From the NCBI GenBank assembly GCA_023395775.1, contig JAEWYA010000207.1:1-5864 (forward strand): a stretch of DNA of 5,864 nt, given 5' to 3'. The DNA is from Bacillota bacterium (GTDB taxonomy: Bacteria > Bacillota > Clostridia > Oscillospirales > Oscillospiraceae). Position 1 is the stretch's first letter, and every line of letters starts with the position of its first letter. A program made the position numbers and the translations under genes. The notes under the pieces were generated by a model. That model was not told the DNA's origin. It saw nothing but the letters and a program-made list of their open reading frames with translations, and ran no database searches. Of this stretch, positions 1 through 5,714 are shown piece by piece.

Positions 1-8
1 CAACAAGG

Positions 9-36
9 CCGGACGGAATTCTCTTCTTCCGTCTGG
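9..36 (-). terminator. Weak hairpin after the holin-like gene, possible terminator
   Basis: A 7-bp stem (positions 27-33 with 12-18) has an 8-nt loop. One mismatch and two more GC pairs (35-36 with 9-10) extend it. It starts directly after the stop codon at 37-39. On the minus strand it is followed by CCTTGTTG, which is only partly U-rich, and the window ends there. The position suits a transcript end, but the poor U-tract makes this tentative. Confidence 0.3.
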
Positions 37-225
37 TCATTTTTTCTCCTCATCAGCTCTTTTTTGGACCTGCGTTCCAAAGTAAAAACTGATGACTACG
101 GTGAAAACCGTCATAAACTCCTGTCCGGTAATATCGCCCCGGAGAGTCAGCGCAACAAATGTACCGGAGAGCAGGAATGTCACGATACTCTTGACATCCA
201 CAAGTTTGATAAGCTTTTCCTTCAC
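37..225 (-). CDS. Small holin-like two-helix membrane protein
   Basis: This is a 62-residue protein starting at GTG 223-225. The purine-rich ribosome binding site GGGGGAGGGGAGA lies 3-15 nt upstream. An ATG at 244-246 would add seven residues, but those are encoded by the ribosome binding site itself, so GTG is preferred. A short basic N-terminus is followed by two hydrophobic stretches at about residues 12-28 and 36-50, around a polar turn with GDITGQEF. The tail QKRADEEKK is highly charged. The layout resembles small phage holins. From memory, similar peptides (VKSIVTFLL, then FTVVIxFYFGTQ) occur in clostridial phages and prophages. Hand-counted GC over 41-220 is about 45%, against about 67-73% in sampled 60-bp stretches of the next gene, which suggests a different origin. 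Holin function is inferred and no lysin is in view. It may be a prophage remnant or edge. Confidence 0.7.
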   Translation of the reverse strand: MKEKLIKLVDVKSIVTFLLSGTFVALTLRGDITGQEFMTVFTVVISFYFGTQVQKRADEEKK

Positions 226-289
226 AAATCTCCCCTCCCCCGCCATCGTATGCCGACCGAGCGGGATGGTGCGTAGGGAGGCCCTATTC

Positions 290-1648
290 TCAGTTTTTCA
301 GGCTGTGAAGCGGAGCCGGAATGCGCCCGCCCCGAGCGATGAAGTCCGCGCTGGACTCCGTGTGGACCGGCATCACCGGCGCACTGCCAAGCAGCCCGCC
401 CATCTCAATGGTATCCCCCACCTTCTTGCCGGGGGCGGGCAGAAGCCGCACGGCGGTGGTCTTGCAGTTCACCATGCCGATAGCGGCCTCGTCAGCGATG
501 ATGGCGGAAATCGTATCCGCGCTGGTATCTCCGGGGACAGCGATCATGTCGAGGCCCACGGAGCACACGCAGGTCATGGCCTCCAGCTTGTCCACGGTCA
601 GCGTCCCGCCCCGGGCGGCGGCGATCATGCCCTCATCCTCACTGACGGGGATGAACGCGCCGGAGAGTCCTCCAACAGACGAAGACGCCATGACACCGCC
701 CTTTTTCACCGCATCGTTCAGCAGAGCCAGCGCTGCCGTGGTACCATGAGTACCGCAGGTCTCAAGACCCATTTCCTCCAGGATGCGGGCAACGGAATCT
801 CCGATGGCGGGGGTGGGCGCCAGACTCAAATCTACAATACCAAAGGGCGTGTCCAGGCGGCGGGACGCCTCCTGCGCCACCAGCTGACCCATTCGGGTCA
901 CGCGGAACGCGGTCTTTTTCACCGTCTCCGCCACCACATCGAAGGGCTGACCCCGGACAGCCTTCAGCGCGCTGCACACAACGCCTGGACCGGAGACGCC
1001 CACGTTGATGACCCGCTCGGCCTCCCCCACGCCGTGGAACGCGCCGGCCATAAAGGGGTTGTCCTCCACCGCGTTGCAGAATATCACCAGCTTCGCGCAG
1101 CCGAGGCCGTCCTGCGCCGCGGTCTTGGCGGCAGTTTCCTTCACGATGCGGCCCATCAGGGCCACCGCATCCATATTGATGCCCGCCCTTGTGGACCCCA
1201 CGTTGACGGAGGAACAGACGAACTCCGTGGAGGCCAGCGCTTCCGGGATGGAGCGGATGAGTTTTTCATCTGCCTTGGTCATCCCCTTCTGCACCAGCGC
1301 GGAGTAGCCGCCGAGAAAATTGACGCCGCAGGTCTTGGCGGCCCGATCCATGGCCAGTGCGAAAGGAACGTAGTCGTCCGTATCGGAAGACCCGGCCACC
1401 AGAGCCATGGGGGTGACGGCAATCCGCTTATGCACGATGGGAATGCCGAATTCCCGCTCAATATCCTCCCCGGTCCTCACCAGATTTTCCGCGTACTTTG
1501 TAATTTTATCGTAGATTTTCCCACACGCCCGCTTCGGGTCCGGGTCGCAGCAGTCCAAAAGTGAAATGCCCATGGTGATGGTCCGGATATCCAGATGCTG
1601 CTGATCGATCATCTCGATCGTGGAGAGAACGTCTTTTTGATTCAGCAT
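290..1648 (-). CDS. PFL family protein (UPF0210 / DUF711)
   Basis: The 452-residue protein is full length for UPF0210, whose members are usually about 450 residues. Recognisable blocks are DIRTITMGISLLDC (20-33), GGYSALVQKG (113-122), VCSSVNVGSTRAGINM (144-159), NAVEDNPFMAGAFHGVGE (192-209), SLAPTPAIGDSVARILEEMG (275-294), GTHGTTAALALLND (299-312), GGLSGAFIPVSEDEGM (326-341) and the end GGRIPAPLHS. It is cytosolic, with no signal peptide or membrane segment. The family name reflects structural likeness to pyruvate formate-lyase, yet I see no glycyl-radical motif at the C-terminus, so radical chemistry is not supported. ATG 1646-1648 follows GGGGGAG and lies 12 nt after the ACT gene, so the two are almost certainly cotranscribed and translationally close. 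The pairing with a UPF0237 ACT protein is widespread, and the ACT partner may sense a ligand for it. The biochemical function is unknown to me. Family assignment is secure. Confidence 0.93.
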   Translation of the reverse strand: MLNQKDVLSTIEMIDQQHLDIRTITMGISLLDCCDPDPKRACGKIYDKITKYAENLVRTGEDIEREFGIPIVHKRIAVTPMALVAGSSDTDDYVPFALAMDRAAKTCGVNFLGGYSALVQKGMTKADEKLIRSIPEALASTEFVCSSVNVGSTRAGINMDAVALMGRIVKETAAKTAAQDGLGCAKLVIFCNAVEDNPFMAGAFHGVGEAERVINVGVSGPGVVCSALKAVRGQPFDVVAETVKKTAFRVTRMGQLVAQEASRRLDTPFGIVDLSLAPTPAIGDSVARILEEMGLETCGTHGTTAALALLNDAVKKGGVMASSSVGGLSGAFIPVSEDEGMIAAARGGTLTVDKLEAMTCVCSVGLDMIAVPGDTSADTISAIIADEAAIGMVNCKTTAVRLLPAPGKKVGDTIEMGGLLGSAPVMPVHTESSADFIARGGRIPAPLHSLKN

Positions 1649-1660
1649 GGTCTCTCCCCC

Positions 1661-1930
1661 TCAAATACGGTGCATAGCGTTGAAAATTTCTTCCCGCTGG
1701 ATACGGATGGAGATGTCCAGCTTTTCGCCCAGAGCCTCCATCTTCGTGCCCAGCTCCCCGATGGGCACGCTGGACTTGCCCACATCCACCGCCATGACCA
1801 TGGTGAATTTACCCTGCAAAATGGTCTGGGTGATATCCAGAATGTTGACGTTGTTCTCGGCCAGAAGCGTACAGACGCCGGCAATAATGCCGACCTTGTC
1901 CTCTCCAATCACCGTTACGATCGCGTTCAT
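1661..1930 (-). CDS. ACT domain protein, UPF0237 family
   Basis: This 89-residue protein is essentially one ACT domain. It begins MNAIVTVIGEDKVGIIAGV, the first strand plus the ligand-loop DKVGIIAGV, continues NVNILDITQTILQGKFTM, and ends IQREEIFNAMHRI. The length and both ends match the family closely. ATG 1928-1930 is chosen because GAGGAGGAAG lies about 8 nt upstream. An in-frame ATG at 1973-1975 would add 15 residues (MTRGFPREITEEEET) partly encoded by that ribosome binding site and lacks one of its own. ACT domains usually bind amino acids, and this stand-alone type is related to the regulatory half of GcvR. It is the first gene of a pair with the PFL protein 12 nt downstream and comes after an intrinsic terminator, so it needs its own promoter. 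The ligand and the partner interaction are inferred, not visible. Confidence 0.93.
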   Translation of the reverse strand: MNAIVTVIGEDKVGIIAGVCTLLAENNVNILDITQTILQGKFTMVMAVDVGKSSVPIGELGTKMEALGEKLDISIRIQREEIFNAMHRI

Positions 1931-1946
1931 AGTTTCTTCCTCCTCG

Positions 1947-1975
1947 GTTATTTCGCGCGGAAACCCGCGTGTCAT
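1947..1975 (-). promoter_or_regulatory. Candidate promoter for the ACT–PFL pair, with a palindrome in the spacer
   Basis: On the minus strand ATGACA (1970-1975, 5 of 6 matches to TTGACA) is separated by 17 nt from AATAAC (1947-1952, 4 of 6 matches to TATAAT). The spacer contains the inverted repeat CGCGG-GTTT-CCGCG (1956-1969), which could be an operator or a chance GC palindrome. A promoter is expected here because a terminator lies just upstream at 1985-2020. The predicted start would fall almost on the ribosome binding site, giving a very short leader, which lowers confidence. Confidence 0.35.
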
Positions 1976-1984
1976 TCATCTGTG

Positions 1985-2020
1985 AAAAAGGAAAGGGACG
2001 CCATCCGGCGGCCCTTTTCC
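1985..2020 (-). terminator. Intrinsic terminator ending the aspartate-family operon
   Basis: On the minus strand, AAAGGG (2017-2012) pairs with CCCTTT (1997-1992), and CGCC (2010-2007) pairs with GGCG (2002-1999). There is one internal mismatch and a 4-nt loop, flanked by a further GG/CC pair. The stem is followed by TTTTT (1989-1985). It begins about 10 nt after the stop codon of the membrane protein. The opposite orientation lacks an equally good U-tract, so it acts on minus-strand transcription. Confidence 0.85.
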
Positions 2021-2029
2021 CCTGTGTTT

Positions 2030-2530
2030 TCAGCATGGAATCGTCGCCATGGCCGCCACATCCGACGGGTCCAGAAAGGGTCCGATCACAGGCGGCAGAA
2101 AGGTCAGCACAATATACAAAATTCCCATCGCCACCGCCAGAACCAGCCAGACGGATCGGTCTCCTCCTGCCAGAACGTCCCGCTGGGCCAGCGCCAGCGC
2201 GGCGGCGGAAAGCACGACCCATATCAGCAGGTACACGCCCGGCCCCGGCTTCAGGGCGGCCAGCGCCCAGAATATCAGGACCGCCGTCACCGGCGCAACC
2301 GTCAGCCAGGGCAGTCTGGACAAGAGCTTTCCGCCGTCCCGCAGCGGAATGGCCGCAGCCAGCAGAAGCGGCCAAAACACCAGCTTGCTGAGCTCCCACG
2401 GGCTGGCAAACTGCGGCGTCAACAGGGCACAGACCGGATTCTGTGTCACGGTGCGAAGCAGCAGCAGAAAAACCCCCGCGAGCAGAACGGACAAAAAACG
2501 GATGGAAAAATAAGCAAAACGGTTTTTCAT
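2030..2530 (-). CDS. Five-helix integral membrane protein of unknown function
   Basis: The 166-residue protein has hydrophobic segments at about residues 10-26, 46-63, 74-93, 98-115 and 127-144. The basic N-terminus (MKNR) suggests the amino end is cytosolic. No catalytic motif, metal site or transport signature is evident. The last helix runs into LTFLPPVIGPFLDP, a proline-rich turn I recall from uncharacterised small clostridial membrane proteins. ATG 2528-2530 is preferred because GGGAGGTGA lies 8 nt upstream. A GTG at 2540-2542 overlaps that same ribosome binding site and would add only four residues. It follows lysC by 87 nt and is closed by the terminator at 1985-2020, so it is the probable last gene of the operon. 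A role linked to aspartate-family amino acids, such as export, is conceivable from context only. I do not recognise the family. Confidence 0.8.
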   Translation of the reverse strand: MKNRFAYFSIRFLSVLLAGVFLLLLRTVTQNPVCALLTPQFASPWELSKLVFWPLLLAAAIPLRDGGKLLSRLPWLTVAPVTAVLIFWALAALKPGPGVYLLIWVVLSAAALALAQRDVLAGGDRSVWLVLAVAMGILYIVLTFLPPVIGPFLDPSDVAAMATIPC

Positions 2531-2542
2531 CGGACAACTCAC

Positions 2543-2568
2543 CTCCCTGCGACTCTATGCGCTGGGAG
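2543..2568 (-). promoter_or_regulatory. Hairpin covering the membrane-protein ribosome binding site
   Basis: In the minus-strand transcript CTCCC (2568-2564) pairs with GGGAG (2547-2543), and GCG (2562-2560) pairs with CGC (2551-2549). A symmetric A/A mismatch separates them, and the loop is 8 nt. The GGGAG arm is the core of the ribosome binding site used by the gene starting at 2530. Folding would therefore limit initiation, whether constitutively or under control. Eight pairs with a mismatch is modest stability. Confidence 0.4.
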
Positions 2569-2591
2569 ACGGGAACAGAACCGGCAAAGCC

Positions 2592-2611
2592 TTCCGCCGG
2601 CCTGTTATCCG
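2592..2611 (-). other. Short GC hairpin between lysC and the membrane gene
   Basis: An inverted repeat CCGGC / GCCGG with a 10-nt interior lies just after the lysC stop (2618-2620). On the minus strand it is followed by TTCTGTT, a poor U-tract. It could cause partial termination or 3' processing that lowers expression of the last gene. It is too weak to call a terminator. Confidence 0.3.
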
Positions 2612-2617
2612 GAAAAA

Positions 2618-3094
2618 TCAGTTCTCGTCAAAGAATTTTGCGTGGATGGCGCGGACCGCCTTATCCACGTCGTCCTCGTCCAGCAGGACGGAGACGCGAA
2701 TCTCGGAGGTGTTGATCATCTGGATGTTGATACCCGCGTCGTACAGCGCCTCGAACATTCTGGCGGCCACTCCGCAGTTGCTCATAAGGCCCATGCCCAC
2801 GATGGAAACCTTGCCGATCCGCTCGTCGGTGGCGATGTGGTCGAACTTCAAAGCCTCCTTGTGCTCCTCCAGAAGCTCCACGGACTCGTTTACGTCCTTT
2901 TTGTGGACCGTGAAGGTAATATCCTTTTTATCCTCGCGGCCAATGGACTGCAAAATCACGTCCACGTTGATGTTGCTCTTGCTCAGCAGGTCAAAAACCT
3001 GAAAAGCCACGCCGGGATTGTGCTGCAGGCCTACCAGGGCAATGCGGGCGATGCTGGTATCCTTTGCCACCCCCGCGATATTCGTCTTCTCCAC
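2618..3094 (-). CDS. Predicted LysC beta subunit from an internal in-frame start
   Basis: GTG 3092-3094 is codon 246 of lysC (start VEKTNIAGVAKD). It is preceded, with a 7-nt gap, by AAGGAGGT, an 8-base match to the anti-Shine-Dalgarno sequence and better than the site of lysC itself. Initiation there would give a 158-residue polypeptide made only of the two ACT units. B. subtilis LysC (aspartokinase II) is known to make such a beta subunit from an in-frame internal start. From memory, its start is also near residue 246, and the enzyme is an alpha2-beta2 tetramer. By analogy the beta chain would form the regulatory interface. The motif and spacing are seen directly; actual initiation is inferred. 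Confidence 0.65.
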   Translation of the reverse strand: MEKTNIAGVAKDTSIARIALVGLQHNPGVAFQVFDLLSKSNINVDVILQSIGREDKKDITFTVHKKDVNESVELLEEHKEALKFDHIATDERIGKVSIVGMGLMSNCGVAARMFEALYDAGINIQMINTSEIRVSVLLDEDDVDKAVRAIHAKFFDEN

Positions 3095-3829
3095 TTTTGT
3101 GACCTCCTTCACCGTCGTGCCGGGTTTATCCTCCAGGCTGGACACGACCTCCAAATTCACATGAAATTTTTTCGCCAGCTCCACGCTGCGGTTATGGAGC
3201 ACCTGGGCTCCCTGACTGGCCAGCTCCAGCATCTCGTCATAGGTGATCTCGCTGAGCTTCCGGGCGTTGGACACGATACGGGGATCGGTGGTATAGACGC
3301 CGTCCACGTCCGTGAAAATCTGGCACAGCTCGGCATGGAACGACGCCGCCAGCGCCACGGCGCTGGTGTCCGAGCCGCCCCGGCCCAGAGTCGTGATGTC
3401 TCCGGTGCGGTCGATGCCCTGAAAGCCCGCCACCAGGACGATGCGGTGCTGGTCCAGCTCAGACAGGATGCGTTCCGGGTCGATCCGTTTGATGCGGGCG
3501 TCGCTGTATACGGACGAGGTCTGCACCCCTGCCTGCCACCCGGCCAGAGACACGCAGCGCAGGCCGCGCCGCTCCAGCTCCATGGCGCACAGGGAAATAG
3601 AAATCTGTTCGCCGGTGGACAACAGCATGTCCATCTCCCGGCGGGAGGCGCGGGGGTTGATCTCCTGCGCCTTGGCAATCAGGTCGTCGGTGGTGTCGCC
3701 CTGGGCGGACAGCACCACGATCACATCGTTTCCGGCCTTATAGGTCTTTTCGATAATGCCGGCCACATGGCGGATACGCTCGGCGTCCTTTACCGAACTT
3801 CCGCCAAATTTCTGCACAATCAAACTCAT
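2618..3829 (-). CDS. lysC: Aspartate kinase (aspartokinase)
   Basis: LysC phosphorylates L-aspartate with ATP, the committed step to lysine, threonine and methionine (and diaminopimelate), in the cytosol. The protein has 403 residues, close to the 404-408 of Bacillus monofunctional enzymes. The kinase domain shows VQKFGGSSV (5-13, nucleotide binding), STGEQIS (71-77), GRGGSDTSA (149-157) and TDVDGVYTTDPR (173-184). The regulatory part from about residue 246 carries two ACT units: VGLQHNPGVAFQVFDLL with NINVDVILQS, then VSIVGMGLMSNCGVAARMF with GINIQMINTSEIRVSV. Feedback inhibition by lysine and/or threonine is expected, but the effector cannot be read from sequence. ATG 3827-3829 has AAGGAAGGG upstream, weaker than the internal site at 3102-3109. 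It lies 41 nt downstream of hom with no promoter visible between them, so the two are cotranscribed. No asd or lysine-specific gene is in the window. Confidence 0.97.
   Translation of the reverse strand: MSLIVQKFGGSSVKDAERIRHVAGIIEKTYKAGNDVIVVLSAQGDTTDDLIAKAQEINPRASRREMDMLLSTGEQISISLCAMELERRGLRCVSLAGWQAGVQTSSVYSDARIKRIDPERILSELDQHRIVLVAGFQGIDRTGDITTLGRGGSDTSAVALAASFHAELCQIFTDVDGVYTTDPRIVSNARKLSEITYDEMLELASQGAQVLHNRSVELAKKFHVNLEVVSSLEDKPGTTVKEVTKVEKTNIAGVAKDTSIARIALVGLQHNPGVAFQVFDLLSKSNINVDVILQSIGREDKKDITFTVHKKDVNESVELLEEHKEALKFDHIATDERIGKVSIVGMGLMSNCGVAARMFEALYDAGINIQMINTSEIRVSVLLDEDDVDKAVRAIHAKFFDEN
3102..3109 (-). promoter_or_regulatory. Internal Shine-Dalgarno within lysC
   Basis: AAGGAGGT on the minus strand encodes part of Lys-Glu-Val (residues 241-243) of LysC and sits 7 nt before the in-frame GTG at 3092-3094. 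It is the strongest ribosome binding site in the lysC region and decides the call of a beta-subunit start. Confidence 0.7.
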
Positions 3830-3870
3830 TGATTTACCCTTCCTTGATATCTGGATTCGCGGTTCAATTC

Positions 3871-5064
3871 TCAGCCAAGTACCCGCAGGCAGGCAAGAAC
3901 GCTCAGGCTTCTGGACTGCTCCAGCGCCTCCCGTCCTGTGATGCGGTCCGTCAAAAAGCCGGTCTCGCCGTCCTCGCTGAGGACCTCAACCTGTCCGAAG
4001 GCCATGGCGGCGTCCGTCAGACTGCCCTCAATGCGGAAATAGAAGCGGGTGGAAACCTCCAGGGGGTCGATAAAGCCGTTGAAATCGGCGCTCCATCCAA
4101 TCTCCTCCTGCCGGGGACTGCGGCGCAGGCACTCCAGCACGTCCGATACGCAAGCCGAAGCCGTCGGCAGTTCGCCCGCGCCCCTGCCGTAAAACATGAC
4201 CTCGCCCACGGCGTTGCCCTTGACCACCACGGCGTTAAACACGTCTTCCACATTGGCAAGCGGATGTTCCTCCGGCACCAGATGGGGCGCGACATAGGCG
4301 GTCCGCCCTCCGCCGTGCATCCGAAGGCACCGGCCCAGCAGCTTGATGCGGTAGCCCGCCCGCTGGGCCACCTTTACGTCCCGGAGGGACAGCTTCTTGA
4401 TTCCCTCCATGGGAACGTCTTCGGGCCGCACCTGCGCGCCAAAGGCCAGGTCCGCCAGAATACAGATCTTTCGCCCCGCATCAATGCCCTGCACGTCGGC
4501 GGTGGGGTCCGCTTCGGCATAACCCTTGGCCTGAGCCTCCCGCAGAGCATCGGAAAAGAAGGCGCCGGTGCGGACCATGCGGGTGAGGATGTAGTTGGTG
4601 GTGCCGTTCAAAATCCCGTAAATCTCATCCACGCGGTTGGCGCACAGGCACTCCGTCAAGGGGTGCAGCACCGGGATGCCGCCGCCCACGCTGGCTTCAA
4701 AGAGGTAGTTCACCTTTTTCTTCCGGGCCAGCTCCAACAGCTCACAGCCCTTTTCGGCCACCAGCTGCTTGTTGGCGGTGACCACATGCTTCCCCGCCTC
4801 CAAAGCCCGCCTTGTGTACTCATAGGCTGCGTCCACGCCGCCGATGGTCTCCACCACGACGCGGATCTCGTCGTCCCGTTCGATGCGGCTGAAATCGTCG
4901 ATCATCAGCTGACGATAGGGGCCGTCCTTAAAATGGCGGACCAGAATAGACTTCACGGTCAGCGGCTCACCCAGCTTTCGCTCGATCTGCCGGGCATTCT
5001 CCGCCACCACCTTGGCGACACCGGTCCCCACCGTGCCAAGGCCCAAAATAGCGATTTTACTCAT
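3871..5064 (-). CDS. hom: Homoserine dehydrogenase
   Basis: Hom reduces L-aspartate-4-semialdehyde to L-homoserine with NAD(P)H, the branch to threonine and methionine. The 397-residue protein opens with the dinucleotide loop GLGTVGTG (8-15). It then has VTANKQLVAEKG (95-106), FEASVGGGIPV (122-132), ILNGTTNYILT (151-161) and GYAEADPTADVQGIDAGRK (181-199). In the last block E184, D190, D195 and K199 match the spacing of the catalytic acidic residues and lysine of the yeast enzyme. After the catalytic part only about 60 residues remain (338-397, from STRFYFRIEG). This looks like a shortened ACT domain lacking the usual RPGVLA ligand loop, so threonine feedback may be altered or absent. ATG 5062-5064 has AAAGGA about 7 nt upstream. 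It lies 25 nt after the PheB-like gene and 41 nt before lysC, consistent with one operon. Confidence 0.96.
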   Translation of the reverse strand: MSKIAILGLGTVGTGVAKVVAENARQIERKLGEPLTVKSILVRHFKDGPYRQLMIDDFSRIERDDEIRVVVETIGGVDAAYEYTRRALEAGKHVVTANKQLVAEKGCELLELARKKKVNYLFEASVGGGIPVLHPLTECLCANRVDEIYGILNGTTNYILTRMVRTGAFFSDALREAQAKGYAEADPTADVQGIDAGRKICILADLAFGAQVRPEDVPMEGIKKLSLRDVKVAQRAGYRIKLLGRCLRMHGGGRTAYVAPHLVPEEHPLANVEDVFNAVVVKGNAVGEVMFYGRGAGELPTASACVSDVLECLRRSPRQEEIGWSADFNGFIDPLEVSTRFYFRIEGSLTDAAMAFGQVEVLSEDGETGFLTDRITGREALEQSRSLSVLACLRVLG

Positions 5065-5089
5065 GGGTCAATCCTTTCGCTTTTTTACC

Positions 5090-5530
5090 TTAACCAGCCA
5101 GAATCTCAAACCGGATCACGCCATCCACACTGGCGGCCTGCTCCAGGAACGCCTCCAGCGTCATCTCCATGTCCGAGGTCTCCGCCGATACGGTGACCGC
5201 AGCACAGCCGTTGGTGGGAATGCTCTGGTTGATGGTCAGGATATTTGCCCCCGCCCGGGCGAAATCCGAAAGCACACCGCTCAGTACGCCGGGAGCATCC
5301 TTCAGCATCCCATAAAACGTGATGATGTGCTCCGCCTTCATGTCATTGAAGGGCTGCACGGAATCCTTGTACTTGTAGAACGCGCTGCGGCTGATACCCG
5401 CCATCCGAGTAGCGGCGCCGACCGTATTCGCTTCGCCGGTCTGCATCATGCGCTTGGCCTCCGCCACCTTGACAAAAATTTCCGGCAGAGCATCCGCCGC
5501 CACGATATAATACTTGATCTCTCTGCTCAT
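5090..5530 (-). CDS. PheB-like ACT domain protein (UPF0735)
   Basis: The 146-residue protein matches the length and layout of B. subtilis PheB. It has an N-terminal helical part with an HTH-like stretch, AATRMAGISRSAFYKYKD (39-56), followed by one ACT domain from about residue 68. That domain has IITFYGMLKDAPGVLSGVL (69-87), ANILTINQSIPTNGCAAVTV (95-114) and the end IRFEILAG. The DAPGVLS loop is the usual amino-acid binding site in ACT domains. ATG 5528-5530 follows GGGAGG by 8 nt. It is the first gene of the unit, 25 nt before hom. An HTH-like part fused to an ACT domain upstream of hom and lysC suggests an amino-acid-responsive regulator of the operon, which is inference. PheB was once annotated as chorismate mutase in Bacillus, and nothing here supports that activity. 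I leave the symbol empty because the context is aspartate-family rather than pheA. Confidence 0.92.
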   Translation of the reverse strand: MSREIKYYIVAADALPEIFVKVAEAKRMMQTGEANTVGAATRMAGISRSAFYKYKDSVQPFNDMKAEHIITFYGMLKDAPGVLSGVLSDFARAGANILTINQSIPTNGCAAVTVSAETSDMEMTLEAFLEQAASVDGVIRFEILAG

Positions 5531-5571
5531 TTCGTCCGCCTCCCATGGTCATTTGTCTTTGCACTTGGCTC

Positions 5572-5600
5572 AGTGTACCATAGAATTTGACAGGTTGCAA
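5572..5600 (-). promoter_or_regulatory. Sigma-A-type promoter of the pheB-like–hom–lysC operon
   Basis: On the minus strand TTGCAA (5595-5600) and TACACT (5572-5577) are 17 nt apart, each matching 4 of 6 consensus bases. TGG directly before TACACT supplies an extended -10 element. The flanking 60 bp are AT-rich compared with the genes. The predicted start near 5565 leaves a leader of about 35 nt, too short for a riboswitch or T-box. It is the only reasonable promoter I find between the upstream terminator and the first gene. Confidence 0.6.
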
Positions 5601-5714
5601 TGAAAAAACACAAGAATTTTTCGACCTAGCAGAACAGTTTTTCGGTAAAATGTCCATATGGGGTGGTCTGCTTTGAAAAGTATCTTCCTTTCAGCGCTTT
5701 AGGAGGGTCCACAC

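Noticed and set aside
92..1564. Open frame of 490 codons on the + strand
   Set aside because: It is antisense to the well-recognised PFL gene. Its translation is low-complexity, rich in His, Arg and Gly, with no family resemblance, typical of a shadow in GC-rich DNA.
290..1648. Glycyl radical enzyme activity for the PFL family protein
   Set aside because: No glycyl-radical loop is seen near the C-terminus and no activase gene is nearby. The name alone does not support the chemistry.
1595..3832. Open frame of 745 codons on the + strand
   Set aside because: It spans the antisense of four separate minus-strand genes and their intergenic gaps, including a terminator. No domain is recognisable.
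3829..5196. Open frame of 455 codons on the + strand
   Set aside because: It is antisense to hom, with no credible ribosome binding site or protein motif. It is a codon-bias shadow.
5587..5592. Perfect TTGACA on the + strand, suggesting a divergent promoter
   Set aside because: No acceptable -10 element lies 16-18 nt downstream, and no gene on the + strand follows before the window ends.
5620..5626. Spo0A-like box (GGTCGAA on the minus strand)
   Set aside because: It has one mismatch to TGTCGAA in an AT-rich stretch, so chance is likely. It also lies some 20 bp upstream of the -35 element with no second box.
5343..5657. Minus-strand frame of 104 codons overlapping the pheB-like gene
   Set aside because: It runs through the predicted promoter and the pheB-like coding region in another frame. 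The translation has no family features.
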